Shown here piece after piece: positions 32,478 to 44,714 of a stretch of 64,000 nt of DNA (its first letter is position 1; every line of letters begins with the position of its first letter). Source of the DNA: Oscheius onirici (taxonomy: Eukaryota > Nematoda > Chromadorea > Rhabditida > Rhabditidae); assembly GCA_932521025.1 (NCBI GenBank), contig OW051468.1, positions 3,472,064-3,536,063 on the forward strand, in the 5' to 3' direction. The translations under genes and the position numbers were made by a program. The notes below the pieces were generated by a model. It worked only from the letters and a program-made list of their open reading frames with translations, ran no database searches and had not been told where the DNA came from.

Positions 32478-34308
32478 ATGGCGGAAAATGAACAGAAACC
32501 GAGATCGAAAGATGTAAGTGCATGGTTTTTCGTTTTTTTTTACTGCATCAATTCCAGAAAAATTCAATAGGAGCTGTGGCCAGATCGCTGATTTCAGGAG
32601 CAGTAGCCGGTGCCGTCGCCAAAACAACAATAGCACCTCTGGATCGAACGAAAATCAACTTTCAAGGTAACTTTTAAAATTATTTCTTTCCAATAAACAC
32701 TTTAGTTTCGAGTACACGCGGCTATTCGTTCAAATCGGCATTCAAATTCATCCGCCTGACATATCAACAACAAGGATTCTGGGCCCTGTACAGAGGAAAT
32801 GCGGCCACAATGGCTCGTGTCATGCCCTATGCAGCTGTGCAATTTGCCTCTTTCGAACAGTACCGACGACTGCTGCACGTGGACTCGAGCAAAGAGTAAA
32901 ATTTTCTCTTCTCTCTTTCCCTTTTACATAGACAAGTCTCATGCTAACATTTTCAGCACAAGGACCCCGTATCGTCGCCTGTTAGTAGGATCTTTGGCGG
33001 CTTCAACAGCAACGCTCATCACATATCCACTGGATACGGCCAAGGCGCTGATGTCAGTATCAACTAAGCAAGAATATGGCTCGTTAGCTGAGGTTTGACT
33101 TAGCTTTTTCCAGTTAAAAGGTTGCTTTTCAGGTTTTTGTCAAGACATATCGAGAAGGCGGTGTCAAACTCTTATATAGAGGCATTTACCCCACCTTGTT
33201 AGGAGTAGTTCCATATGCCGGAACATCTTTCTTCACATATGAAACGTTAAAATTGATATACAAAGACTCGACAGGAAAGGAGCACGTTTCTGCGCCGTAT
33301 AGGATGCTCTTTGGTACGTTTCTGCAATTTGTGTACCTGTGAATGAATGTGTCAAAGAGGTCCAATACGATGTGGAACAGTTGGGCTCGCGGTAGATTTT
33401 GAAAAATGTCTCCAATTTTGCTTATCCTTTTTTTATTTTTATTTTTTTTTCCGATTTTTTTTTCGGTCGTTTTGGCATCAAAACGTTCCAAATAGGATAT
33501 TCTACAATAACAAATGAAAATAAGATCAAAAAATATCGAAAATAATTGATAAAAATCGAAAAAGTCCATTTTCCATATTTGGGAAAGTGCTCGCGCTCGC
33601 GAGCAGTTTATAGTGCGAGCAAAAAATCTGCTCGTGCTCGCGCTAAAATTGAGAGGTCTGCTCGCGCTCGCACAAAATATCACTGCTCGCCCAACCCTGG
33701 TGTGGAAATACCCTTTCTCATACTGAACGGTTTAATATCGTCACATAGTCGATCCTGCTCATTTCCAGGTGCTTTGGCGGGTCTTTTTGGTCAGAGTTTC
33801 TCCTATCCTCTGGACATTGTGAGACGACGGATGCAGACGGGCAGAGTGCCTCCAGGACAGGGACCACTGCGAACGCTTTACCTCGTCTGGAAAAATGGTC
33901 AGTTTTCCTTTTTTTTCCTTTCTAACTTTGAACCAGCCGACTTCGTCGTCTGCCGGCGTCGGTGAGCCACACTTTTCAACCTTCTATTTACCGTTTTCTA
34001 AAGTTTTCTTCTTCCCTCTGACACAATAGAAGCCAAAGTCTAAAAACTCCAAGTTCAAAAGTAACTTGCTGACAATCCTGACAACTCTTGAATTGTTACG
34101 ACGATTCTCGTGACCATGGACAGACAAACACACAGAGTCAGCCACAGACACCATAGCTTTTTAATAGTTTAGATTTCCAGAAGGACTGAAAAGAGGTGTA
34201 TACAAAGGCCTCAGTATGAATTGGATCAAAGGACCGATCAGCGTGGGAGCTTCCTTCACAACCTACGAAGGAGTACGCGAATTTCTCCACACAATGCATC
34301 TGGATTGA
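32478..34308 (+). CDS. Mitochondrial carrier, SLC25A42 type (CoA transporter)
   Basis: SLC25A42 exchanges CoA and adenine nucleotides across the inner mitochondrial membrane. Seven exons, 32478-32513, 32558-32666, 32706-32895, 32957-33092, 33133-33313, 33769-33897 and 34181-34308, give 302 aa in frame. Three carrier repeats are visible, each with a PxD/ExxR/K-type signature: [30 protein letters not shown] and [36 protein letters not shown] is the post-TM1 region. The R-x-RMQTG in repeat 3 and overall pattern best fit SLC25A42; SLC25A16 is the alternative. Intron 5 carries a hAT-like element. Confidence 0.9.
33378..33699. mobile_element. hAT-like MITE in carrier-gene intron 5
   Basis: Left end CAGTTGGGCTCGCGG, right end CTGCTCGCCCAACCCTG, flanked by ATGTGGAA (33370-33377) and GTGTGGAA (33700-33707), a 7-of-8 target duplication. 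The right half contains tandem GCTCGC-rich units. No coding capacity. Confidence 0.65.
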
Positions 34309-35065
34309 CCTGGAAATTTTTTTTTATCAAATAGTTTAGTCTTCCCCGAATATTCTGGTCTCCATATTGCTCAATCGAGTTATCCGTCAGATAACCGGTA
34401 AAATCCTTTCCATTTCAAGCCCAGTTGCTCCACACTGATATTCTCACACTCACCCCCGTTTACTCGCCTTTATTTCCTACTAGTGTGCCTTTTCCCCCAG
34501 CCATCAAATCTGAGCGGTCTTTCCGAGTCCATATAACTTGTCTGTGATGTAGATATGTTTTAGAGCGAATAGTAGAGAGTTTATTGACGTGAAGTAAAGA
34601 TTTTTATAGAATCTTTGCTGCTTTATTAGTTTGTACTATGTTCTCACACATTGAAATACATTTGTCGTGCTCGAGTATGCTTGTTTTTGTTATTGGTGGA
34701 GATTGATACTGACCGTGTCATTTTCTCACGGGAAATTGCGAATAGAACAAAGTTGTAGAACCTCGGCAGTTTGTTCACCTTTTTAATGAAAAGAAAACTT
34801 TTGGCCATAAACCGGGAGAAGTTTCTGTGTACTCGATATCTGCCTAAAACAAAAAAACCCGCTGATGGATAAGATTCGTGTTTATCCAAAGACGATATCA
34901 AAATGTTTATGAGCTACTCTTTTTTTCGCAATGAGCGGGTTTTCGTTTATGAAATGTATCGGAAACGACGAAACGTTTGCAAAGCTGTTTTTTTTTCGTT
35001 TTATAAATCTTGTCATATGTTTAAAACTTTCAGATCCGGAATATCGAACGGGTTAAAACCAAACA
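34309..35065. other. No gene seen
   Basis: Downstream of the carrier gene. A weak hairpin (ACCCGCTGAT near 34857 with GAGCGGGTTTTC near 34933) is the only structure noted. Confidence 0.4.
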
Positions 35066-36516
35066 ATGACGGAGACCGGCTCACAAGCCGGTGGAGAGGG
35101 CCTTCTTGGCGAACTTTGTGCGTTTTTCTCAATCTTTGTTCTAAATCGATGAAATTTCAGATCATCCACAGAAGGGAGACGTCTGCTACGTGCCATGGCG
35201 TAGACAGTACTGGCCGTCGCTCGTAAAGCATGCCTATCCGAAGAAGATAACCTACGCCTTCTTTCCTCTCCCCGAAAATGATAAAGCAACGACATTTACT
35301 CTCAGTCAACCCAAGGTATCTTTTTATTGAAAATTAACTATAACCGACCTTAGAAATCAATCAAACTTGCCTTGAAAGATGTCCCTCCTAATAATTCTAC
35401 AAGCGAGTACATTGAAGCGTTGGAAGCGGCCAAAGAATACATTTCTTCGTGTGGATTGACGGAAGGCTGGACTTGTAACAGACATGATCCTATGAAGGCT
35501 CTGATCGAGGGAATGAGGCGTCGAAACATGGTATTTTACCTCCTTATTGTGTGAAAAATATTTAAATCCTAGGTAAATCAGAACATCTACGCCCTGGAAG
35601 ATAACGAGGACGAGTTGCACATTCTGAACGACGATATAAGAAGTTTCGAATCGGATCCAGACGGTTCAGAGGGCAGTCACCAGTCCGGATTCGATGATGC
35701 CGATCTGCCAGACTCGGCCTCACAAATTGGCGCTCCGCCAAAAAAGAAGAAGAAATTTTCCGACAAGAAGAACCGATTGAGCAGTCAGTCTCTTGTTTTC
35801 TTTCCACAACGAAACTCTTTTAGATATCATGCTAGAACCGCTACGCTTCGCCGTTCCGGGAGTAGACACCGGATCTTCTCAGCTCTTCAAATTTCAACCC
35901 GGCAACACGCTCAAATATACTGGTGCTCATCCTCTCAATGTTGTGCTATTCGAGAATCTGGACGACTTTCTCGTCGAGATTTGGCAAGGAGAGAAAGTTC
36001 GAGACTACCGAGTCGCCGCTCGCTACCAGATGCACGTTTCCATACCCTTCGCCAAGCTTCTCAATGGTAACACATTTTGAAAAGTTACTAAATAGTCCCT
36101 CGATAGATAACGACACAGACCTGCTCTTTGAACATTGCATAAATTTTGTGAAACGACATGAGCCAGAAGCCCGTTTTCTTCCAGCAGTCGATCTCGTAGC
36201 CAGTATCTTGTTTCCCGAAGCTATTCGTTCTGCGATCATGAAGGTACGATGTGTCTTTTTGAAAATCTAATCAAGAAATCGTAGGAAAAGAAAGTGTCAT
36301 ATGACGAAGCGGAAAGTTTTTTGATCTCTCACACGAGCAATAATGGATACCTGGTAGATCCGTAAGTCTTTTTTACGTTTATTTTCTACTAAAAATCTCG
36401 TTCAGAGAAGAAAATGCTGGTCTCAATACGCTGTGTTCCGCCGCTATGGGTGAGCTGGACTCCCACGAAGTGCCCCAAAGTGCTGAGGCGGCGTCAGCAG
36501 AAGAAAAGTCAAGTTG
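35066..36516 (+). CDS. PWWP-domain protein (PWWP3/MUM1-like)
   Basis: About eight exons. Exon 1 (MTETGSQAGGEGLLGEL) splices in phase 1 to YHPQKGDVCYVPWRRQYWPS, a PWWP-type opening (here V-P-W-R-R), followed by VKHAYPKKITYAFFPLPEND. The middle is acidic with a nuclear-localisation-like PPKKKKKFSDKK. The C-terminal part (CINFVKRHEPEARFLPAVDL, ILFPEAIRSAI, then EAESFL) resembles the helical end of PWWP3A/MUM1, where an LPEAI-type motif occurs. PWWP domains bind methylated histone H3 on nucleosomes. The MUM1 link is an inference from motif order. Confidence 0.6.
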
Positions 36517-36631
36517 ATCTACGATAAAAGTATATTATTATGTCAGTTATTTTCGAAAGTTGTAAAACATGTTTATACCAGGTAATAAATTTTGACTAAA
36601 AATTCTGAAAACAACAGAATACCATTCAACG

Positions 36632-37634
36632 ATGGCTACAACTCCGCTGACTAGCAGAATCGACATCATCCGCGGCGAGTACAAGGTAGGATCTCTTCAT
36701 ATCTCTAGAAATCAACTAGTAGAAACGGTCCTCTTCGCTTTAGTTCAACGAAAATTCGCGTAACTAGGAGTACGCAATAAATCTCTTTGTCTTGTTTCAT
36801 TTTCGTATCAAAACCTTTCCTATTCAGCCACTGGTGCCTGCCGAACGCTTCCACGGCGCGCACATCTTTCTCGTCCGCCAGGCTGAGACGATTGCCGACG
36901 TGTTCCCGGACTGGATTCAGCGCTGCGAGCTCGACACTCCGTTCTACGTGCCCTTCGATCTGAACATGCCCATCTCGCTGCCCCGTCGTGGCTCGATGAA
37001 ACTCGCCTACGAGGTCGACCCGCCGTTGAGTGAGATCGGCAAGATTTCCAGTCAGATGCTGGCTCGGGATCTCGTGACGAGGAAAGGAACTCCGATCCAG
37101 GCCATCTACACTGCTCCGAGTCTGGCCGCGATTCAGACAGCCCAGGAGATTACTCACTACATGGGCGAGCACTGTGGTCCAATCCGCGTCAATCCGGATC
37201 TCTGTATCAATCGTCGCGGATCCGAGTACTGGCTAACTGCCCAACAACTGCACAATCTGGGCTATTTGGTGGATGACGAATACGAGTCGCTGGCTGCCAT
37301 GGATGGAGCCAAGTCGATGGAATCGATGCAGACAATTCTCAAGAGTTTCGTCCAGGAGATTGCTATTCTCGAAGGCAATGTGATGATTGTGGCGGACGCG
37401 CTGGCAATCAAGTGTATCAGTGACTCGGCCAACAACATTGTTCGCGTCGACGACCTCCAGACGGCTTACGATGTGGCCGAACTGTCCTTCCCGCCCGGCT
37501 CCTCGTGTACTCTCAAGCTCGTCGGCCACAAGGATCAGATCCTGATTGAAACCTCCTCGATAATGATTCTTCCCTGCACCGCCATCGGAATGTCCACGGC
37601 CCAGAACAAGGAACCCGACATGAACTACACCTAG
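36632..37634 (+). CDS. UBASH3-like histidine-phosphatase-fold pseudoenzyme
   Basis: Exons 36632-36685 and 36828-37634 give 286 aa. The fold is recognisable: HIFLVRQAETIADVFPDWIQ, then YEVDPPLSEIGKISSQMLAR, TAPSLAAIQTAQEI and NVMIVADALAIK. In active branch-2 phosphatases these read RHGE, DPPLT, (S/T)xPxLRxxQTA and VxHxS/A. Here the nucleophilic His is Gln36 (RQAE), the arginine of the SPxLR motif is Ala118 and the second His is Asp208. Three core catalytic positions are therefore lost, so the protein cannot be a normal phosphatase. Codon use is strongly G/C-ending. Similar dead relatives occur in nematode expansions. Role unknown, perhaps binding. Confidence 0.82.
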
Positions 37635-37819
37635 GCTAAGAGAGTATTCGGAGTCGATTCAATAAATTTTCGGAGAAAGCGTCTTGCAAAAAGTGACTAA
37701 CTTTCTCCTTCTGAGGGTGTGCAGAATGAAAAACAAATACAAATTGATAGAGCTATATTGACCCAGGTTTTAATTATATTTTACAATATTTGTATGTGTC
37801 TTCCGCTTCCGCCCAATCT

Positions 37820-39111
37820 CCGTATTACCAGCCCCATACAAGCTGTTCACGCGAGTTATGTTGGCCAGGATGCATCGAAGTTTGGAGTTCAACCAGCCAG
37901 TCGAACAGGCCGGATTTCGTCGAACCTACTCCACAGTGGAACACCTTCACACCATCAAGCAGCTGATCGACAAGGCCTACGGTTATCGGAATCATCTGTA
38001 TCTAGTGTTTGTCGATTTCCGGAAAGCCTACGACACCATCGAGTGGGACGCCGTGTGGAACTCTCTCCAACAACACGGAGCGGACCAACTCTACGTCGAG
38101 ATGCTGCGGAAGATCTACACGCAAGCTGGCTGCAAAATCAAGGTGCACGAAGATCTAGTGGATGTTGACATCAAGCGCGGAGTCCGCCAAGGCTGCGTGC
38201 TCTCTCCACTTCTCTTCAACGCTGTGCTGGAGGACATCTTTCGTCGACTCAACTGGGACGACCTCGGTTTCAACATCAACGGTCGTAAGCTGAATCATCT
38301 TCGCTACGCCGATGACGTCGTTCTTGTCGGAAAGAGTCTGAGAGTTGTACAGCGGATGGTAACCGAACTGGAACAAGTAAGCCGTAGCATTGGATTGGAA
38401 GTCAACCTTCGCAAGACAGTTGCGATGACCAATGCCTACGAGGGAGATCTGCGTCTGTCTGGACAGACAATCCAGTTTGTGTAGCATTTCACCTATCTTG
38501 GATGTTCGGTAACCTGCACTTCAGAGAGCCAGGAGTTGTCTCGAAGGATCGGAGCTTCGTGGGGAGCTTTCAATCGTCACCGTCTCTTCCTTACCAAGAG
38601 GACCGTGCCGATGAAGATGAAGGGCAAAGTCTACCTGACCTGTATCGTCCCAAGTCTTCTGTACGGCTGCGAACTCTGGAGCCTTCGAATCGATGAGCTG
38701 AGGAAACTAACAGCAGTGCAGCGACGACAGGAAAGAGCAATGCTGGGCTTCACTCTTCTCGACCGTAGAAGGAATGAGGACGTGAGGAGAATGACTGCTC
38801 TCCCAAACATCCTAGACTTGGCTTGGAGAAGGAAGCTCAACTGGGCGAGACGACTGGCAGAAATGGATGGTATGCGATGGTCGAAAGTGACGACGGAATG
38901 GGCTCCTCTGGATCAGCGGCGAGTCGTCGGAAGGCCATACATGAGATAGGAAGACGATCTGAAGAAGGCCTCCGAGAGGATCGGGAGAATCTCGACGACG
39001 TGGATGCGACAGACAAGAGAGGACGGCGAAGAGTGGATTCGAGCCATGGGAGCGGCAAGGGACCCCATCTAGGAACACCCTTGATACCGTCAATAAAAAT
39101 GTAAATGTAAA
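37820..39111 (+). mobile_element. 5'-truncated RTE-like LINE
   Basis: The reverse transcriptase begins in mid-domain (KLFTRVMLARMHRSLEF near 37840), then QAGFRRTYSTVEHLHTIKQL, FVDFRKAYDTIEWDAVWNSL, RGVRQGCVLSPLLFNAVLED and the catalytic LRYADDVVLV. A TAG at about 38482 interrupts before TYLGCSV. The C-terminal part (PSLLYGCELWSLR, RRKLNWARRLAEMDGMRWS) is typical of RTE-type elements. More stops follow at about 38947 and 39070. No endonuclease domain is present. The 3' end is a short AAATGT-type repeat at about 39091-39111. Confidence 0.85.
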
Positions 39112-39607
39112 TGTGTCACCGGTATCGGCAAAGGGGTCACAACCTGAGATGGTTTGGCCGGGAAGGGAAACATCACAGAGAACACCGTAAAAAGTGAAGT
39201 TAGACTGAATGGACCATGGCAAGAGTACTGGGTGTGGGTAAGCTGATCGTCTGGTCGGGGAACTGGCCGTCCAGACGGAAATGACTACCTCCAAGCTCGT
39301 AGACAGAAGGCTGGGTTACCCTGAAGGAGAATCTAGAGTCTTGCTGATTGGAAATTACCGTATTCTAAAAGTAAAGGTGTGCTCTTGACCGGCAGCTATT
39401 CTAGCTTTGGTTTTTAGACGGTCCGGCCACCAGAGTTGTCTGGATTCGGGTGGTACTTGATTTACTGATCCGACAGCGTCAGAAATCTGGAATGGCAGAG
39501 AGTAAGAATCAAGTGACTGGAACTGTACGTTGGGAACGAAGGATATACTGACTTCTGCAGTCCTCTGGCCTGGATCTTTGTTCTGGACATTGAATATCAG
39601 TGGCAGT
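39112..39607. other. No gene seen
   Basis: Between the LINE tail and the TRAPPC8 stop codon; open minus frames here overlap the LINE and are shadows. Confidence 0.45.
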
Positions 39608-42600
39608 TCACAGAATCTGAACCTTTTGATTGTAAATCAAGATTTTCATATACCGATGACTAGAGAAATCGTGTTTTGGAACATCCAATGGAGGACAGTT
39701 GATGGTCAGGAGACTGTTTTCCGTCTTTTGTTCCATCTCGACTCCGGGAATCGGAAGCGAGAGTTCTTTGAACGGACAAGGAATAAAAATCTCGCCACTG
39801 ACAATAGATTTCTAAAGAATTCTCTTGAAAGAGGAAATAATATGACTCACAAATCCACCCTGATCGACGATACTACTTCTCCATAAGACCGAAATCAGCC
39901 TCTCCACAGCCGGAGGTTTTTCTCCTCCCGGACGAGGCAGAGACCATTTCAGGTAGTCGATTGGTTGGTCGAGCCAAAAAGAGTCTTCTCCCTGACGATT
40001 ACCGGTACAGGAGAAACAGATTGAGACACTCTGACTATTGTCCAGATGCACTGAAAGATTTGGCTAGAAGCAAAGAGTTGTCTCTTACCTGGTTTCGCAC
40101 TTACTGGTATCAATCCCAATCCTGAACTGACCACCTCGTAGTCGTCTCCCTTGAAGACGTGCTTGACTGCCTGTACTCTCAAAACATCCAGTTCGGCAAT
40201 CTCTGCATCAGCATCCTTTGGTATGACATTTGTCACGTCCAGTTGAACCAGTCCTTTTAGCGGGTCTGAACAAAACTATAGACTGCCTCAATGAAAAACC
40301 TCACTAAATACTCTGGCCGTAGCTCGAACCAATGAGACGGCTGGGATGTCCACGACCAATCTCCATTCTCTGTAGGAGCCTGTAGGGCTACGGTAGAAGA
40401 AGAGCAGAGCCACCGATTGACTGGTTTCCGTCTGTGGAGCTCGAATACTGACTGTGAAGGACTGAGTCTGTCCGACTGGGAACTGGGAGGAGAGGGAATG
40501 GACTCGTACGGTGTTTCTGTTGACGGCTAGCTTAGATAGACAAGGATAACTGAAAGAATGGAACTAATAAAAGTGTTGTGGAACTCACAGCTGATTCTCG
40601 GCTTGACTCTCAACGTAGACCGAATCGACGGAGTTTGTCGCCAGAACGAGACCTTCGACGCTCTCAATGCCGATGTTTTTGACCTGAAGCCATTGAATTT
40701 TGGTCAATAGAAACCGAAACTAACATCGACTTTGAGTCGAACAGCCTGTGAACAGTAGAAATGTGCCGATTGTTGTTTTTGGACACGGAAGTCCAGAAGG
40801 GGCCATCGTCTTTGAGAGATCTTGGCCGAAAGACGGTTGTCTTCCGAGTAGACGACCTTCTTCATCTAAACCAGACTGTAGAGAGTAAGAGTCAAATGAG
40901 TTACCTCCTTATGACTTCTGTTCAGTCTCTTCCCCTTGATAGCGAATGGAATCCTCCCAAAGACTTCCCTCCCTTGTGAGTCGGGTAATTTCATAGCAAC
41001 TCCCGTGATTCGGAAAGATTTGAGAGTAGACGATGGCAGGACAGACAACTCGATTTTTTTCTGTTTTCCCGGACCGATTTCAAGTCGTTCAATAGTCTCG
41101 TAAGAACTGATTGGCTGATCTGTTGGAACTCCTGAAAATTATGTTCATAAAGCAAAATATTCTTACCGTCAACGTAACTACAGTCTCCCACTTCCAGATG
41201 AATGTCTTTCAAGTGAATGGAGGTAACAAGTGGGTTCTCCAGAGTAACAATAGCTCGGAACCGTTCTCCCGGAGGCGTCTCACTGACATCCTTGTTGTCC
41301 GTCTCGTTATCCGAGACCAAATGCATGGAACTTTCCTTGAAGGAGGCGGAGCTGCCTAAAGGAGGTAAATCTTTCGAAAGAAATTGATACAAACCAGCGA
41401 CAGCGTGGAATGCTCCTCTCCGGATGGTGGACCACGGAATGTCCCCTTCTATCACAGTATCACTGGTCAGCGGTCTCTCTCCCCTGATTATCTTCGTCTC
41501 TTGGGAACAGAGATTTGGAACTGGTAGTTCAGCTGGATTCTCGACTGTCCCCTGTCCGAATCTGGTCAGAGTTAGGGCATATCCGTCGACAAAACGCAGC
41601 TGTTCCGTGTCGCATTGCCATGGACTTGATCGAAGAAGACGAGCTGCACAGTCGATGGCCAGGTTTTTGTCGGACGATTGGTTCGACAAAATGGAACAGA
41701 GATGATCCTCAATACAATCCCATTCCTTGCCGAAATAGTGACCGAGGGCGTGCCGATAGCATTCTGGAAGGCTGATTTTGAAAAGATAAAACTCGAAATA
41801 CCCATGGCAACCGACTGAACAGCTCCTTTCATGAAGCGATTTCCTGCCAGGACGTAATAGAATCCAGACTTTCTCTGCATTCCCGCCTCTCCGAAGAACT
41901 TGGCAGCATGAACCTGTGCCACTCCGACACAATGATCACTGTCTAGGACGGAAACCTGTGACATGAGGACAGCAGCGTCTTGCCACTGACCGAGCTCACT
42001 CATTATTCTGCCAGAATTCAGGGCACATCTCATCACGGAACTGTATTTTCTGGAAGGTATTGGTTTTTAGATTTAGTAAGAAAAGATGCGTTTTTGGAAC
42101 TCAGACACAGATCTGTGAGAACAGGTCTGGTCCAGAGTTTCGTTTTCTGACAGAAAGTTTGGGACTACTGAAACGTTCTGCGCGACTCTACAATATTTGA
42201 ACACTCACGCTGATCCGCTGAGCATGTGCTTCATTGCATCTTCGAGATACCTCATCGGGAACTGTTTGGCTGTCAACTCTGGAGCAGAGAATCGAAGGGC
42301 AACAGCGGACATTTCCTAGAACAGGATCAGTTGGTTTATCGTCAAAATACTCACCAATGCTGCCGCATGATATAGCCACGCCTGATCGTTCTCAAAGTCT
42401 TTCTTGAGCGCTCTGTACTGAGCGTGTGCCCAGTCGTACAATCCGAACTGATAGGACAGGTCGGCCAGCCTTCTACTCTTCATTTCTCCGCTCTCAGCCG
42501 AGTATCTGACAAAAACGAATGAAAGATAAGGAAAATTTCAACTTACGAAGTCGCCTGAGCCACGACATTGTTGGAGCTGCCGCCGCCGAACCATTTTTTC

Positions 42601-44714
42601 ATTCCACTCGTCAGTGACTTTCCGATTGTTCGTCTGTCGGCCAGCTGGTCGTTCAAGGTTCTCATAAGTCTTTCAGCATGGGGGATCTAAACTGGATTGC
42701 ACTGGAGAGTCAAAAGTACCTACCAAAGAGGTTCGAAGAAACTTTTCGACCATCTGGGAACAGGCGTCTCTATCTGACAGAGAAGCAAGTTTTGGGGAAG
42801 ATTGTCCTGAACAGACGACTGAACTATTTCTGAGAGTACATTACCATTGGAAGAGACAGATGCAGTTCCTATTGAACTGGACAGAGTCGGCTGCATCATT
42901 ACGTAAGAGGGAGCTATGGTAGATACAGATGAGATGGAAGAAGGCTAAACATTTTCGGTTCTTCTAGCCAAGAAATCTATAGAGCAATTACTATAATCCA
43001 ATTAAAAATGCTCTCGCGTCTGTGTGTGTGTCTGTGTGTGTATTTGTCTGAAGCCCTAATTGAGGATAAGGAGGGGAGCTTTGTGCGCAGACTACAGTAA
43101 CAAGTTCAGACAAGTCAGCTTAAGGAAAAAAGTGCATTCGTGAACAGGCATTCGAAACATCTCTACTATCTAAAGCGCAATGATGTCTGTCGTGGACTCT
43201 GTTTGGATGTTTGTTTCAAGAGGAATGAAAGGGAAACCACAACACGTGGCAGAGCGAAGTCATGAATTTCGACTTTAGCCCTGGAAGGGCGTTGCCAACC
43301 TTGTTAATTGTAACTATGCATGTAAATCAAGTTTTGTCTAACTGACTGTGTAACTAAATATCTTTTTGTTAGAAAATTATTGTACCGAACTTACATACAC
43401 ATAAATAATTGTAATTAGGGACAATTAAAAATTTTCTTCCGTGTATTATAAAAGAACCCGAGAATTTCTTGTCGACTCGCGAGAAAACCACCTACCAGAC
43501 TATCCTTTCGGTCGTTCTGATGCCCTTCCTGAACTCGTTGAAGAGCTCTGACTAGACCCCTTTCCAGCAGTCTATCGAGGAAGTCGAGTCGTTGCCAAAG
43601 ATCAGGAAGACCTTCACTTGACCCGTCTCCTATTTTTAAGAGTTGGCAAGAGTCGACACCGTAAGTCGAACACATTTGATTAAAAAATTGGGTAGATCTG
43701 AAGACATTCGGTTTCTGTGAATCAAAATACTTACTTTGCCTCGTCGTCTCTCGCCGCATCGTGTATTAAAATGTAGTACTTCAAAGTATTGGGAGTCGTC
43801 CATTTCGGAGTAGCACAATGAGCTGGTCCGATGCTCTTGTTCTCGGTTGTGGCATGCTGAAATATCAATTCTTCTTCAAATTATTACTTTTACTTGCAGA
43901 CGCTTGAAAGCACAGAAACTTCTTATTGCTCGATTTTACACGCTAAACAGGGATGGCAAATCTGCCCGAAAAAGACACGCCGGGCAGGTTTGTCATCTCT
44001 GCGCTAAACGGTATTCTCATAAAATTATCCAAGTTCTGTGCAATGATTCAAATGACAAAGTAAAATGAATTACAAACATGAACACTTTCAAGGAAACTGT
44101 AATTGGATTGGACGAGTTCCGACTCTTTGAACATTTCTAAAGGACCAGAGTCAGTAACTGGTCCAGATGGAACCTGTTCAGAGTAAAACGTAAGCCAAAC
44201 ACTAAAAAAGCGTACCTGTTGTGTGTGCTGTATTTGAATGAGTCTACTCAACTCTCCTAGAGGGTTCTCTTCTCCACTGGACACGACGAACATACAAGCG
44301 ATGAACGTCCTCAGAGTTTCGTGTTCGCTCGGTTCCGAAAATCGTCGCAGACATTCTTCGTAGTTGTCTAACGACTCGTCCAGTTTGTTACTACAGGACA
44401 GAGCCTGAACTCGGACTTAAAATCAATCAAATCTCCACCAACCTCATGAAGAACGTGTGGCAGAACAGAAAGGGAGAGGAGATGACCCTGTTTTCGGATA
44501 TCTCGAAAATCTAGAGCGATTTTTGAGGAAATTGACAATCCGACCGGGTCCTGAACACTTTATTTTGGTCGAAAATATCCGAAAAGACTACCTTGACTTC
44601 GAGCGTATGAGTGGCAAATGGCTGGAGAAGATGAGCGACAGTCGAGAAGCCACGACTTTGAATTCTTTTGTCTGTTCCAGTTGAAGAGAGTACAGCCACA
44701 AGGGGACTCTCCAT
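39608..44714 (-). CDS. trpp-8: TRAPPC8 (TRAPPIII subunit, Trs85 homologue)
   Basis: TRAPPC8 is a specific subunit of TRAPPIII, a Rab1-activating complex acting in Golgi traffic and autophagy. Many minus exons run from about 44714 (SPLVAVLSSTGTDKR) to the TGA at 39608-39610. Landmarks: CATPKWTTPNTLKYYILIHD (human PKWFIPNTLKYYVLLHD), MCSTYGVDSCQLLKIG, MKSRRLADLSYQFGLYDWAH, KKDFENDQAWLYHAAALEMS, ESGFYY-type VLAGNRFMKGAVQS, ECYRHALGHYFGKEWDCIED, then C-terminal beta-rich segments (FRAIVTLENPLVTSIHLKDI) to QKVQIL-stop. All exons I traced keep frame. Start is uncertain. Intron 43860-44216 holds a 53-bp hAT-like element and the intron near 42.96-43.49 kb a dispersed repeat. Confidence 0.88.
42990..43320. 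repeat. Dispersed non-coding repeat, copy 1
   Basis: Blocks GAGGATAAGGAGGGGAGCTT, CTATCTAAAGCGCAATG, GTCTGTCGTGGACT and TAGCCCTGGAAGGGCGTTGC recur at 56250-56765 in the same orientation but partly different order. This copy also has a (TG)n stretch at 43020-43045. It lies in a TRAPPC8 intron. Confidence 0.7.
43949..44001. mobile_element. 53-bp hAT-like micro-MITE with perfect 8-bp target duplication
   Basis: AGGGATGGCAAATCTGCCCG is inversely repeated by CGGGCAGGTTTGTCATCTCT around a 10-12 nt centre. The direct repeat CGCTAAAC flanks it at 43941-43948 and 44002-44009. It sits in a TRAPPC8 intron. Confidence 0.75.

Noticed and set aside
34644-34901. Minus-strand 85-codon frame
   Set aside because: AT-rich, no splice sites or homology features.
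38812-39294. Minus-strand 160-codon frame
   Set aside because: Antisense to the LINE reverse-transcriptase C-terminus.
43015-43050. (TG)n tract as a regulatory element
   Set aside because: Simple repeat inside a dispersed repeat; the second copy lacks the expansion.
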